A stretch of DNA of 37,074 nucleotides from Chryseobacterium gleum (lineage in GTDB: Bacteria > Bacteroidota > Bacteroidia > Flavobacteriales_D > Sanyastnellaceae), in assembly GCA_945869405.1 (NCBI GenBank), contig CAMBPD010000006.1:1-37074 (forward strand), read 5' to 3'. Under the pieces are notes generated by a model. The model worked only from the letters and a program-made list of their open reading frames with translations. It did no database searches and was not told the origin of the DNA. The stretch's first letter is position 1; each line of letters starts with the position of its first letter. Below are positions 26,633 through 33,191 of this stretch, piece by piece. The position numbers and the translations under genes are program-made.

Positions 26633-26642
26633 TATATCCATT

Positions 26643-26837
26643 ATGTTGATTATTCCAGTAAAAGAAGGCGAAAGCATCGACCGTGCCCTGAAGAAATTCA
26701 AAAAGAAATTTGAAAAAACAGGTGTCATCAAACAATTGCGTCGACGTCAGGCCTACACAAAGAAGTGTATTACACGCAGAGAAGAAATTAAAAAGGCTGC
26801 TTATGTCACTAAGATGAGACGCGAGGAGTTGTTATAA
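26643..26837 (+). CDS. rpsU: 30S ribosomal protein S21 (bS21)
   Basis: 64 residues from ATG 26643 (MLIIPVKEGESIDRALKKFKKKFEKTG...). An in-frame extension to 26571 covers the promoter and leader and is rejected. Length, the basic helical pattern, and KKCITRREEIKKAAYVTKMRREE match bS21. In Bacteroidota ribosomes bS21, with bS6 and bS18, helps hide the anti-Shine-Dalgarno end of 16S rRNA. Ribosomes lacking bS21 would expose it, so the strong SD here fits a feedback control in which low bS21 favours its own translation. It is followed by a strong hairpin and then xerC. Confidence 0.96.
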   Translation: MLIIPVKEGESIDRALKKFKKKFEKTGVIKQLRRRQAYTKKCITRREEIKKAAYVTKMRREELL

Positions 26838-26858
26838 CACTCTCTTGTTCACAATACC

Positions 26859-26899
26859 AAAGGTGAGTTTTCGGTTCTAACCGATTACTCACCTTTTTT
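26859..26899 (+). terminator. Two-tier terminator/attenuator hairpin between rpsU and xerC
   Basis: Outer stem AAAGGTGAGT (26859-26868) / ACTCACCTTT (26887-26896) encloses an inner stem TCGGTT / AACCGA, followed by T residues. The xerC ATG begins only 4 nt after the T-run, so the hairpin both ends rpsU transcription and borders the xerC start. Confidence 0.85.
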
Positions 26900-26902
26900 G
26901 TT

Positions 26903-27817
26903 ATGGTGCACACTGAAACATTTTTAAACTATTTACTCACCGAGAGGCGCAGCTCGCAGCACACCATCGACTCGTATAGGGTCGATCTCTCTCAGTTTGC
27001 GCTATACTGCAGCCAACAATTCGATATTCGTTCACCCACCGAGGTGAGTCATCAGGTGGTTCGTTCGTGGATGGCTTCCTTGATGGAAGAAAAATACCAC
27101 CCGGCATCGGTACATCGCAAGCTGTCGGCTCTGAATGCATTCCTGCGATTTCTCATGAAAGAGGGGGTGATTTCTGCCAATCCAGCCCGTAACATACCCA
27201 AACCTAAGAAGCCAGCGCGCCTGCCGCTTTTTGTGGAAGAGTTGGGTACACAGGCGCTTTATCACATCGAAAGCAGTGAGCAGTTTGTGCGTCCGTCAAC
27301 TGCCGATGCGTTTACATTAAAAAGAGATGAGCTCATTGTAACCCTTTTATACGAAACAGGTATAAGGCAAGCAGAGTTGCTCGGATTGAAAGACACCGAT
27401 GTGGACTATTCGATTGGACAGATTAAAGTACTTGGCAAAAGGAATAAAACACGCTACGTGCCGTTAGGCAAAGCAATGATGGGAAAGATTGACACTTATA
27501 CAACACTACGAAATGAGCGCTTTGGGACAAAATCCTTTGAAAGCCTTATCACTACTGATAAAGGTAAAAAAGTGACAAAATCCCTTGTGTATACGAAAGT
27601 TAAGTTTTACCTTTCTCAGGTAACCACTATTCAGAGGAAAAGTCCTCACATACTTCGTCACACTTTCGCAACGCACATGCTAAACAACGGAGCCGAATTA
27701 AATGTCATAAAAGAAATACTCGGGCACTCGAGTTTGGCGGCTACGCAGGTATACACCCACAACAGTATTGAGAAATTAAAAAGCATCCATTCTCGGATGC
27801 ACCCCAGAAATAATTGA
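26903..27817 (+). CDS. xerC: XerC/XerD-type tyrosine recombinase
   Basis: 304 residues. The N-terminal SAM-like core-binding domain (1-85: FLNYLLTERRSSQHTIDSYRVDL) is followed by a catalytic domain with the full set of residues: R155 (TGIRQAELL), K179 (LGKRNK), H249 and R252 (HILRHTFATHML), H275 (LGHSS) and nucleophile Y284. Xer recombinases resolve chromosome dimers at dif with FtsK. In Bacteroidota the rpsU-linked gene is commonly called xerC or xerD-like; which partner it is cannot be decided here. It has no visible promoter of its own; the only upstream element is the rpsU promoter and the hairpin just before it. No IntI-specific insertion is seen, so it is not an integron integrase. Confidence 0.92.
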   Translation: MVHTETFLNYLLTERRSSQHTIDSYRVDLSQFALYCSQQFDIRSPTEVSHQVVRSWMASLMEEKYHPASVHRKLSALNAFLRFLMKEGVISANPARNIPKPKKPARLPLFVEELGTQALYHIESSEQFVRPSTADAFTLKRDELIVTLLYETGIRQAELLGLKDTDVDYSIGQIKVLGKRNKTRYVPLGKAMMGKIDTYTTLRNERFGTKSFESLITTDKGKKVTKSLVYTKVKFYLSQVTTIQRKSPHILRHTFATHMLNNGAELNVIKEILGHSSLAATQVYTHNSIEKLKSIHSRMHPRNN

Positions 27818-27844
27818 AGTTAAACCCTTAAAACGTTTTGAATT

Positions 27845-28138
27845 ATGCAAGTTCAAGTTCAAAGTATTCATTTCGATGCCGATGTCAAATTGATTCGCTT
27901 CATCGAGGAAAAGGTCAACAAGCTCAACACATTTCATGATCGCATTATCAAAGGCGAGGTCTTTCTTCGCCTGGATAAGTCGGATGTCAATGAAAACAAA
28001 ATCGCTGAGGTGCGACTCTCCATTCCAGGCAAAGAACTCTTTGCGAAAAAACAATGCAAATCGTTCGAGGAGGCCACAGATTTTGCGGTAAGTGCGCTTC
28101 GAAAGCAAATCGATAAGCATCGCACAAAAAACCCATAA
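27845..28138 (+). CDS. hpf: Ribosome hibernation promoting factor, short form
   Basis: 97 residues, matching the short HPF/RaiA class without the C-terminal dimerisation domain. The beta-alpha-beta-beta-beta-alpha pattern is seen: VQVQSIHFDADVKLIRFIEEKVNKLNTFHDRI, GEVFLRLDKS, EVRLSIPGKELFAK, and SFEEATDFAVSALRKQIDKHR. It binds the decoding region of the 30S subunit in slow growth and inactivates ribosomes. It follows xerC by 27 nt, probably in the same transcript. The usual Bacteroidota continuation of this cluster (tRNAs, tuf, secE, nusG) is not found; the next gene is phoH on the other strand. Confidence 0.92.
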   Translation: MQVQVQSIHFDADVKLIRFIEEKVNKLNTFHDRIIKGEVFLRLDKSDVNENKIAEVRLSIPGKELFAKKQCKSFEEATDFAVSALRKQIDKHRTKNP

Positions 28139-28147
28139 GCACTCGTC

Positions 28148-28196
28148 ATTAGAAATTGGGGGTTGGGTAATAGGAGTTAGAGATTAGGGAATAAAA
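28148..28196. repeat. Degenerate purine-rich short repeat
   Basis: Between hpf and phoH the plus strand has several imperfect copies of a TTAG(A/G)-(A/G)ATTRGGG-like unit (TTAGAAATTGGGGG, TTGGGTAATAGGAG, TTAGAGATTAGGGAA). The function is unknown. The rest of this 129-bp gap has no gene. Confidence 0.5.
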
Positions 28197-28267
28197 GTTG
28201 TCGTGAGCCATTAAGAATGTGCTCCAGCCGCTTAACCACTCTGCACCTACTACTCGACCCCTTTTTT

Positions 28268-29215
28268 TTAATCCTTATTTTCAAACGCTTCGATGATGCG
28301 TTTCACCAATTTGTGACGCACCACATCGGCCCCCGTGAGTTCAATAACTGAGATACCCTCAATATTGCGCACCAAATCAACAGACCGGAGCAACCCGCTC
28401 GGCGCATTGCGAGGCAAGTCGACCTGCGTGGGATCACCCGTAATGATAAACTTGGCATCACGCCCCATGCGCGTCAAGAACATTTTCATCTGAGGCACTG
28501 TAGCGTTTTGAGCCTCATCTAATATCACAAATGCCTTGTCTAGCGTTCGTCCGCGCATGAATGCTAGCGGTGCGATTTCTATCACATTCTTCTCGATATA
28601 GTCCGCAAGCTTTTCATAAGGAATCATATCCATGAGCGCATCATACAACGGCTGCATGTATGGGTCGAGCTTTTCTTTCAAGTCGCCTGGAAGAAAACCC
28701 AAGTTCTCGCCTGCTTCTACTGCCGGACGTGTGAGGATGATACGCTTCACTTGTTTCTCTTTTAAAGCGCGCACCGCAAGCGCAACGGCTGTATAAGTCT
28801 TTCCAGATCCCGCAGGGCCAATGGCGAAAACCATATCGTTGGTATCGCATGCTTCAACCATGCGCTTTTGATTTACTGTGCGCGCAGTAACTTTTTGACC
28901 CCCCGGACCAAACACCAGCACGTCGCCAGCTCCAGAAAATTGCTTTGCCGCATCACTTTCCACATGACCATCGAGAATATTCTCTAGCGTGTTCAGAGCA
29001 ATGGAGCTGTATTTCGCCATGTGCGTGAATATCTGCTCGAGCTTTCGCTCGAATCGATCGATTTCTTCGTCTTCGCCGTTGACCTTGATATGATCGCCCC
29101 TAGCTATGATTTTAAGTTTGGGGAAGCGGCTTTGTATGAACTTGAACTTGTTGTTGGTGGGACCAAAAAACTCAAGTTGGTCGATATCCGGTAGGATGAT
29201 TTCTTTCTCTGTCAA
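28268..29215 (-). CDS. phoH: PhoH family P-loop ATPase
   Basis: 315 residues. An N-terminal KH-like part (about 10-65, with KLKIIARGDHIKVNGEDEEI) is followed by the PhoH ATPase domain: VNQKRMVEAC, Walker A GPAGSGKT (133-140), LTRPAVEAGENLGFLPGDLKEKLDPY, Walker B ILDEAQN, then MGRDAKFIITGDPTQVDLP. The long form with a KH-like N-terminus is the PhoH/YbeZ type, usually associated with the YbeY endoribonuclease and RNA handling. ybeY is not in the window. It is convergent with hpf; a possible minus-strand -7 element (TACTTTTG, 29273-29266) lies about 50 nt upstream. Confidence 0.93.
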   Translation of the reverse strand: MTEKEIILPDIDQLEFFGPTNNKFKFIQSRFPKLKIIARGDHIKVNGEDEEIDRFERKLEQIFTHMAKYSSIALNTLENILDGHVESDAAKQFSGAGDVLVFGPGGQKVTARTVNQKRMVEACDTNDMVFAIGPAGSGKTYTAVALAVRALKEKQVKRIILTRPAVEAGENLGFLPGDLKEKLDPYMQPLYDALMDMIPYEKLADYIEKNVIEIAPLAFMRGRTLDKAFVILDEAQNATVPQMKMFLTRMGRDAKFIITGDPTQVDLPRNAPSGLLRSVDLVRNIEGISVIELTGADVVRHKLVKRIIEAFENKD

Positions 29216-29248
29216 GCGTTAATTCCTTTATTGATAAGTTTATTGACA

Positions 29249-30118
29249 ATGGTGTTTTTACAGGCCAAAAGTAGATTGATTTTTGTGCTGTTGGGCATAA
29301 TTACATTAACATCAGATCTTGGCCTGCGCGACCACTACGTCGCGTCGGTAAAGGCGTCTATTCTTTCGCAGGCTCCGCAAGCCGTTATTGTGGATATCAG
29401 TCATGAAGTGCGTTCGTTTGATCTCAATGCCGCATCCTTTCTCATACGCAATGTTTGGCAACAGTTCCCCATTGGCACTGTGCATATTCTGGGTGTGAAT
29501 CCGGAACTTACTTCACGCACACCACACCTTGCAGTGCAGTACATGGGGCATTTCTTTGTTGGAGCCGACAACGGCATCTTTGCGCTCATTTTCGAACAAG
29601 AGCCAGAAGATCTTATCGAAATAAATCTGCAGCAAGGCGAGGAATGGGTATTTCCTATGAAAGGTGTATTCGCCAAAGCTGCTGCTCACCTTTCCCGAGG
29701 TGGATCAATCGATTTTCTTGGACCACGTGTGGCATCATTTAACCATGCGCTTCTGCCCTCGCCCAGCCTCGAGGGCGATCTATTGAAAGGCCACGTAGAG
29801 TATATAGATCACTATGGCAATGTGTACTGCAACATTTCCAAGCATCTCTTTGAGCAAGTCTGCAAGAAGCGCAAGTACAGCATCCTATATAAACGTGTTG
29901 GCTTTGCCATTTCAAAAATCAGCAACTATTACACCGATGTAGTTGAAGGGGAACGGCTAGCCATGTGGTCGTCTGGGGGGCGATTGATGATAGCCATCAA
30001 TGGGGGCACTACCTCGCACGGCGGCGGTGCCGCTGATTTGTTTGGTTTGGCAATTGACAACGTAATACGCATTGAATTTCATGGTGACGCGAATAGTGAA
30101 GATGACCTTCCGGAGTGA
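29249..30118 (+). CDS. SAM hydroxide adenosyltransferase (SAM hydrolase, DUF62/fluorinase superfamily)
   Basis: 289 residues from ATG 29249. The family N-terminus normally begins at IITLTSDLGLRDHYV, so TTG 29291 is an alternative and TTG 29231 is also open; the start is uncertain. Motifs of the SAM-dependent chlorinase/fluorinase/hydroxide adenosyltransferase fold: TSDLGLRDHYVASVK, VDISHEV, AASFLIRNVW, GTVHILGVNPE, ADNGIFALIF, AAAHLSRGG, and IDHYGNVYCNI. These enzymes split S-adenosylmethionine into adenosine and methionine using water. The usual (G/K)-(R/D)-D-IF stretch before AAAHL reads KGVFAK here, a deviation near the active site. It overlaps the next gene by 38 nt. Confidence 0.88.
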   Translation: MVFLQAKSRLIFVLLGIITLTSDLGLRDHYVASVKASILSQAPQAVIVDISHEVRSFDLNAASFLIRNVWQQFPIGTVHILGVNPELTSRTPHLAVQYMGHFFVGADNGIFALIFEQEPEDLIEINLQQGEEWVFPMKGVFAKAAAHLSRGGSIDFLGPRVASFNHALLPSPSLEGDLLKGHVEYIDHYGNVYCNISKHLFEQVCKKRKYSILYKRVGFAISKISNYYTDVVEGERLAMWSSGGRLMIAINGGTTSHGGGAADLFGLAIDNVIRIEFHGDANSEDDLPE

Positions 30119-30368
30119 TGCCACAGAGCTCTTCTCGGAGATTTTCGAACAATATAAAACACGCATACGCTCTGCCCCGGGGTGCACCCATGTATCGTTG
30201 TTGCGCGACGTGAAAACACCTACTGTTTTCTTCACTTATTCGATTTGGGAAGCTGAGCATCACCTGGAAGCCTATCGGCTATCGGCCACTTTCAGCGAAG
30301 TATGGCCTCAGGTGAAGCGCCTATTTGCGGCACAAGCAGAAGTGTGGACGCTAGAAACAGTGTCGTAA
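30081..30368 (+). CDS. Small antibiotic biosynthesis monooxygenase (ABM)-like protein
   Basis: 95 residues from ATG 30081; a TTG at 30072 is also possible. The layout is a dimeric alpha-beta ferredoxin-like ABM fold: strand IVKMTF, helix DATELFSEIFEQYKTRIRSAPGCTHVSLLRDV, strand TVFFTYSIWEAEHHLEAYRLSATFSEVWPQVKRLFAAQAEVWTL. The signature segment S-I-W-x-x-x-x-x-x-x-x-Y and the PGC turn are typical. Members are small monooxygenases or heme/aldehyde handling proteins, many with no known reaction. It overlaps the SAM hydrolase gene, so the two are translated together. Confidence 0.8.
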   Translation: MVTRIVKMTFRSDATELFSEIFEQYKTRIRSAPGCTHVSLLRDVKTPTVFFTYSIWEAEHHLEAYRLSATFSEVWPQVKRLFAAQAEVWTLETVS

Positions 30369-30426
30369 GGCTATTCGCTTGCCCGCTCAGACACGAGGTA
30401 AGGCCTCCCCTGTTTCAACTTATTCA

Positions 30427-30434
30427 TAACTTTG
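30427..30434 (+). promoter_or_regulatory. Predicted -7 promoter element (TAACTTTG)
   Basis: TAACTTTG followed by C, 22 nt before GTG 30457. No clear -33 partner is present. Confidence 0.6.
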
Positions 30435-30456
30435 CACTACTAGATTATTCTGAACG

Positions 30457-32283
30457 GTGCATAAGGGCAAACTTCTTTTCATTTTTTTCGCTATTGGCCT
30501 CGGCCTTTCTAGCTATGCGCAAGATTGCTCAGAGCTAAAGAACGAAGCGCCCAACAACCGCAAAGAACTCGTTTCAACTTCAAGTGAGAAATTGCAAACC
30601 CGGTCTGCGCAAGCGGTCGACGAGGCCGAAGAATCCATGAAGAAGGACCTACTGGTAAAGCTTTCAGAAAAAATACTTATCGATGTTGAAAACACCAGCG
30701 TGAATTTCGTGCAGGACGACGGCAGTGCAATCACACAACTGTTTACCTCCGAGACGAAAATCAATAGCAATACCCGTTTAGGTAATCTTCGCTTTGAGTT
30801 TTGCTTCGACAACAAACACAAAACACTTTTTGGACGGTGTCGGCTCGACAAAACGGGTCTTGCAGAGTCCATTGCAAAAGATTGCACCACGCGGCTCATT
30901 GCGCTCAACGCAGAAATATCGGGCGTTGTAAAATCGGGCAACAGCAGTAATGTGCGACCACTGGTGCGCAAGTATGAAGCGATTACGCGCGATTTTCAGA
31001 GTGCATTGTTTATCAACTATGAAATAACCACCAACGAGTGGAACCAACATGTGGCGGACTATAACAAAACCATTAGCTCCATTGCCAATTCCGACGAAAA
31101 TCTGAACCTTAAATCGTCCCTTGATCATGTCTACGATTTGATGACCGCAGACGATTTTGAGGAGGCGATATCCATTCTCAAAAACCTGAGAAACCGTTAC
31201 AAGTCGAACGACGATGTCGAACACACCCTCGAACAATGCTATGATCGCTATTTGACACATGTTCGATTGCTTGCTGCTAAACTTATTCAGCAACACGATT
31301 ACCCTTCGGCACTCGAACTCATCGACAACTATTGTGCATCGGCAAGGTGCGGTGCAGATGCCAAGGAACTGCGCAACGAGTTACGTCGTGGATATTTCGA
31401 TGAATCAGAGGAAAAGCTCATCGCATACATACGCGCCAAGCAAGACGACATGGCAGCGACTGTTTATGCCACGCTCAGCGGCCTTTCGGATGTTCGCACA
31501 AACAAATTCAAGGATCTTTCTGCGCGTTACCAGCAGTATAAAATTGACCGCATGATCGAGAAAGCGCGCATTGAAAATGACAAGCGTAATTATTGGGAGG
31601 CCTACAGTTTACTCCGAGCCACAGAACTCACCTATGGGTTCAATGATGGTGAACTCAGCAGTTTGAAAGAATCTATATTTAGAAAAATTGCTGCACAAGA
31701 AGTGCGAGAAGAAAAAAAAACAAGGCCACATCTCCATTCTTTTCGCATGGGTCCTGAGGTGCTTTCCAATGAAGTTGACCTATCCAAAGCGGGTTCATCT
31801 AAACTCAACTACATGCACTTGGCATTCGGTGCTGGGGTGTATTTCAAGTATAATTTTGGTCCCGACAATGTGCGTAAGGGATATCCCGTGCGGTCGGATG
31901 TTGTTGGAATAAAAGCGCGTTTCATTGACCTGCCTAGCTATGTGCTCCTCGACAACACTTCAGATGATCGCCTAATCCCAAAAACAGGGCATATCCTTGA
32001 GTTAGGTGGCGATGGAGTCTTGATGCGCATTTTTCATTACAATGTGAGCGCGGTATACAACCAAGATTCACATGCAGACAGCCCTCTTGGGGTGAGTGCA
32101 TCCTTTGGGGTCCGCATACCCATCGCTCGAGTTTCGATTGGCGTCGATGGTCGGTATTACAATCAATTCAATGCCTATACAGCCATTAACGCAGCCGCTT
32201 ATCTGCAGGGCAACTTCGACTTCAATAGGAAATTCAATCGTGCAGACAAGCGAAAGGTGCGAGCACGGTTGAAGGATTACTGA
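30457..32283 (+). CDS. Exported protein of unknown function, helical repeats plus C-terminal beta domain
   Basis: 608 residues from GTG 30457. A signal peptide is clear (KLLFIFFAIGLGLSSYAQ, cleavage after about A21). Part 1 (22-150) has a long charged helix and a beta segment (DVENTSVNFVQDDGSAI...FCFDNKHKTLFGRCRL) reminiscent of LPP20-type exported proteins. Part 2 (about 150-420) is helical with TPR-like pairs such as DDFEEAISILKNLRNRY and HDYPSALELIDNYC. Part 3 (about 430-590) is beta-rich, with alternating strands like GVSASFGVRIPIARVSIGVDG and YNQFNAYTAINAAAYLQG, which could be a small barrel or an outer-membrane-associated sandwich. It ends in a basic tail. It is a single-gene unit with its own promoter. 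Not recognised; it may be an envelope assembly or motility-associated protein, but nothing specific supports that. Confidence 0.8.
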   Translation: MHKGKLLFIFFAIGLGLSSYAQDCSELKNEAPNNRKELVSTSSEKLQTRSAQAVDEAEESMKKDLLVKLSEKILIDVENTSVNFVQDDGSAITQLFTSETKINSNTRLGNLRFEFCFDNKHKTLFGRCRLDKTGLAESIAKDCTTRLIALNAEISGVVKSGNSSNVRPLVRKYEAITRDFQSALFINYEITTNEWNQHVADYNKTISSIANSDENLNLKSSLDHVYDLMTADDFEEAISILKNLRNRYKSNDDVEHTLEQCYDRYLTHVRLLAAKLIQQHDYPSALELIDNYCASARCGADAKELRNELRRGYFDESEEKLIAYIRAKQDDMAATVYATLSGLSDVRTNKFKDLSARYQQYKIDRMIEKARIENDKRNYWEAYSLLRATELTYGFNDGELSSLKESIFRKIAAQEVREEKKTRPHLHSFRMGPEVLSNEVDLSKAGSSKLNYMHLAFGAGVYFKYNFGPDNVRKGYPVRSDVVGIKARFIDLPSYVLLDNTSDDRLIPKTGHILELGGDGVLMRIFHYNVSAVYNQDSHADSPLGVSASFGVRIPIARVSIGVDGRYYNQFNAYTAINAAAYLQGNFDFNRKFNRADKRKVRARLKDY

Positions 32284-32316
32284 TTTTGCTTTCTGCAAAG
32301 CTATCCTTCCCTACTT

Positions 32317-32451
32317 GGCCATTCCGCTTTGCGGGTTTAAGAAGTTGGCGATTTCGGTGCACAAAACTGTCTGCTATCACAAATGTTTCTTTGGAAAACC
32401 GACTTCCTGTAAACACTGATCCGCCAATTTCTTAAACCCGCTGTTATAGCC
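32317..32451 (-). repeat. attC-like folded repeat (site A)
   Basis: Read on the minus strand: core GGCTATAAC, then CAGC, left arm GCGGGTTTAAGAAATTGGCG, a variable loop, right arm CGCCAACTTCTTAAACCCGC (19 of 20 positions complementary), spacer AAAGC, core GGAATGGCC. It is homologous to the sites at 36018-36153 and 36676-36810 (shared ATAACAGC, TTGGCGG, GACAGTTTT, CGAAATCGCCAACTTCTT). The last core does not match the first, so the site is degenerate. Confidence 0.65.
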
Positions 32452-32468
32452 AGTGCTTTCAGCTGTCA

Positions 32469-32771
32469 TTATAATTGAAGAGTCAATTTTAAGTGTCCAC
32501 CAAGTCCTTGCTGAATTATTTTCATAAGTGTCGAAAGGCGAATGTCAGAAGAATTGTTTTCAATGCGTGAAATGTAAGATTTGTTTGTCCCGCATTTTTC
32601 AGCAAGTTCTTGTTGTGTCATGCCGAGTTTAGTTCGAGCTTCCTCAAGCAAAACACCAAGTCTAAACGCTTCAAATTGTTGTTCCCATTGTTCGCGTTTG
32701 GGTTGTCCTTTTTTACCATACTTTTTGTCAAGTATTTGGTCTAGTGTCGTGATATTACTTTTTGTTTTCAT
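32469..32771 (-). CDS. higA: HigA-type antitoxin, XRE helix-turn-helix
   Basis: 100 residues. An N-terminal linker helix (to about 45) is followed by a Cro/C1-type HTH: ARTKLGMTQQELAEKCGTNKSYISRIENN (45-73). The C-terminal segment (DIRLSTLMKIIQQGLGGHLKLTLQL) fits the HigA family closely. It binds and neutralises the adjacent toxin and represses the operon. It overlaps higB by 17 bp, downstream of the toxin gene as is usual for higBA. Base composition is much more AT-rich than the neighbouring accA, consistent with acquisition. Confidence 0.9.
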   Translation of the reverse strand: MKTKSNITTLDQILDKKYGKKGQPKREQWEQQFEAFRLGVLLEEARTKLGMTQQELAEKCGTNKSYISRIENNSSDIRLSTLMKIIQQGLGGHLKLTLQL

Positions 32772-33102
32772 TTTGATATTCCTCCATTATTTTAACTGCT
32801 TTTTCTAATTCTTGTCTTGGTGTCTTTTGAGTTTTCTTTTGAAATGCGTTTCCAAGAACTACCAAATTTCCCTTGTCGAAGAATGAGAAAATTCGGTAAA
32901 TATTTCCAGCTACTTCAACTCTAATTTCATAAAGTCCTTTTGTGCCTTCTAAATGCTTAAAATACTTCTCTGGAACTTGTCGAGTTACACGAATTAAGTT
33001 TAATGTCCACTCAATTTTAGCTTGAACGTTGACAGGTAAATTCTCGTAAAAGTCGAGAAAATAGTTTTTATAAGCAATCACTTGTCTGTCGTAAGTCACC
33101 AT
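32755..33102 (-). CDS. higB: HigB/RelE-superfamily toxin
   Basis: 115 residues. The HigB-type pattern is visible: RQVIAYKNYFLDFYENLPVNVQAKIEWTLNLIRV, KYFKHLEGTKGLYEIRVEVAGNIYRIFSFFDKGNLVVLGNAFQKKTQKTP, and a helical tail ALEKAV-like ELEKAVKIMEEY. Members cleave mRNA on the ribosome. The annotated ATG at 33102 is only 1 nt from a TAACTTTG promoter element, so the mRNA is probably leaderless; GTG at 33099 is an alternative first codon. It is upstream of and overlapping higA. Located in a cassette-like insertion between accA and the 608-residue protein gene. Confidence 0.9.
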   Translation of the reverse strand: MVTYDRQVIAYKNYFLDFYENLPVNVQAKIEWTLNLIRVTRQVPEKYFKHLEGTKGLYEIRVEVAGNIYRIFSFFDKGNLVVLGNAFQKKTQKTPRQELEKAVKIMEEYQNENKK

Positions 33103-33103
33103 G

Positions 33104-33135
33104 CAAAGTTAACTATTCAGACAACTATTTCCAAA
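33104..33135 (-). promoter_or_regulatory. Predicted higBA promoter TTTG-N20-TAACTTTG (minus strand)
   Basis: On the minus strand TTTG (33135-33132) and TAACTTTG (33111-33104) are separated by 20 bp. The -7 element ends 1 nt before the higB ATG. The cassette therefore carries its own promoter. Confidence 0.7.
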
Positions 33136-33191
33136 TTTATTTTCGGTCTGTTTGTCGTTTTACGGAAGTCTCTTAGCATTGGCCATTCCGA

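Larger units (their letters stand above)
32315..33190. mobile_element. HigBA cassette bounded by 12-bp direct repeats
   Basis: TTGGCCATTCCG occurs at 32315-32326 and again at 33179-33190, enclosing an AT-rich unit with the promoter, higB and higA (all leftward) and an attC-like folded repeat after higA. On the minus strand the repeated sequence CGGAATGGCCAA falls exactly where the R' core of the attC-like site should be. This is what an inserted, core-bounded gene cassette would leave between the accA stop and the neighbouring gene. Confidence 0.65.

Noticed and set aside
26581-26642. rpsU starting at 26571
   Set aside because: The frame covers the promoter and the strong SD; bS21 homologues begin at MLIIPVKEG.
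26903-27817. The tyrosine recombinase as the integrase of the cassette array
   Set aside because: It lies in the housekeeping rpsU-xerC-hpf context, has normal Xer length and shows no IntI-type insertion between its catalytic motifs; it is also about 5 kb from the nearest attC-like site.
28148-28196. A telomere-like or CRISPR-like repeat
   Set aside because: Units are short, irregular and without spacers; no cas genes are in the window.
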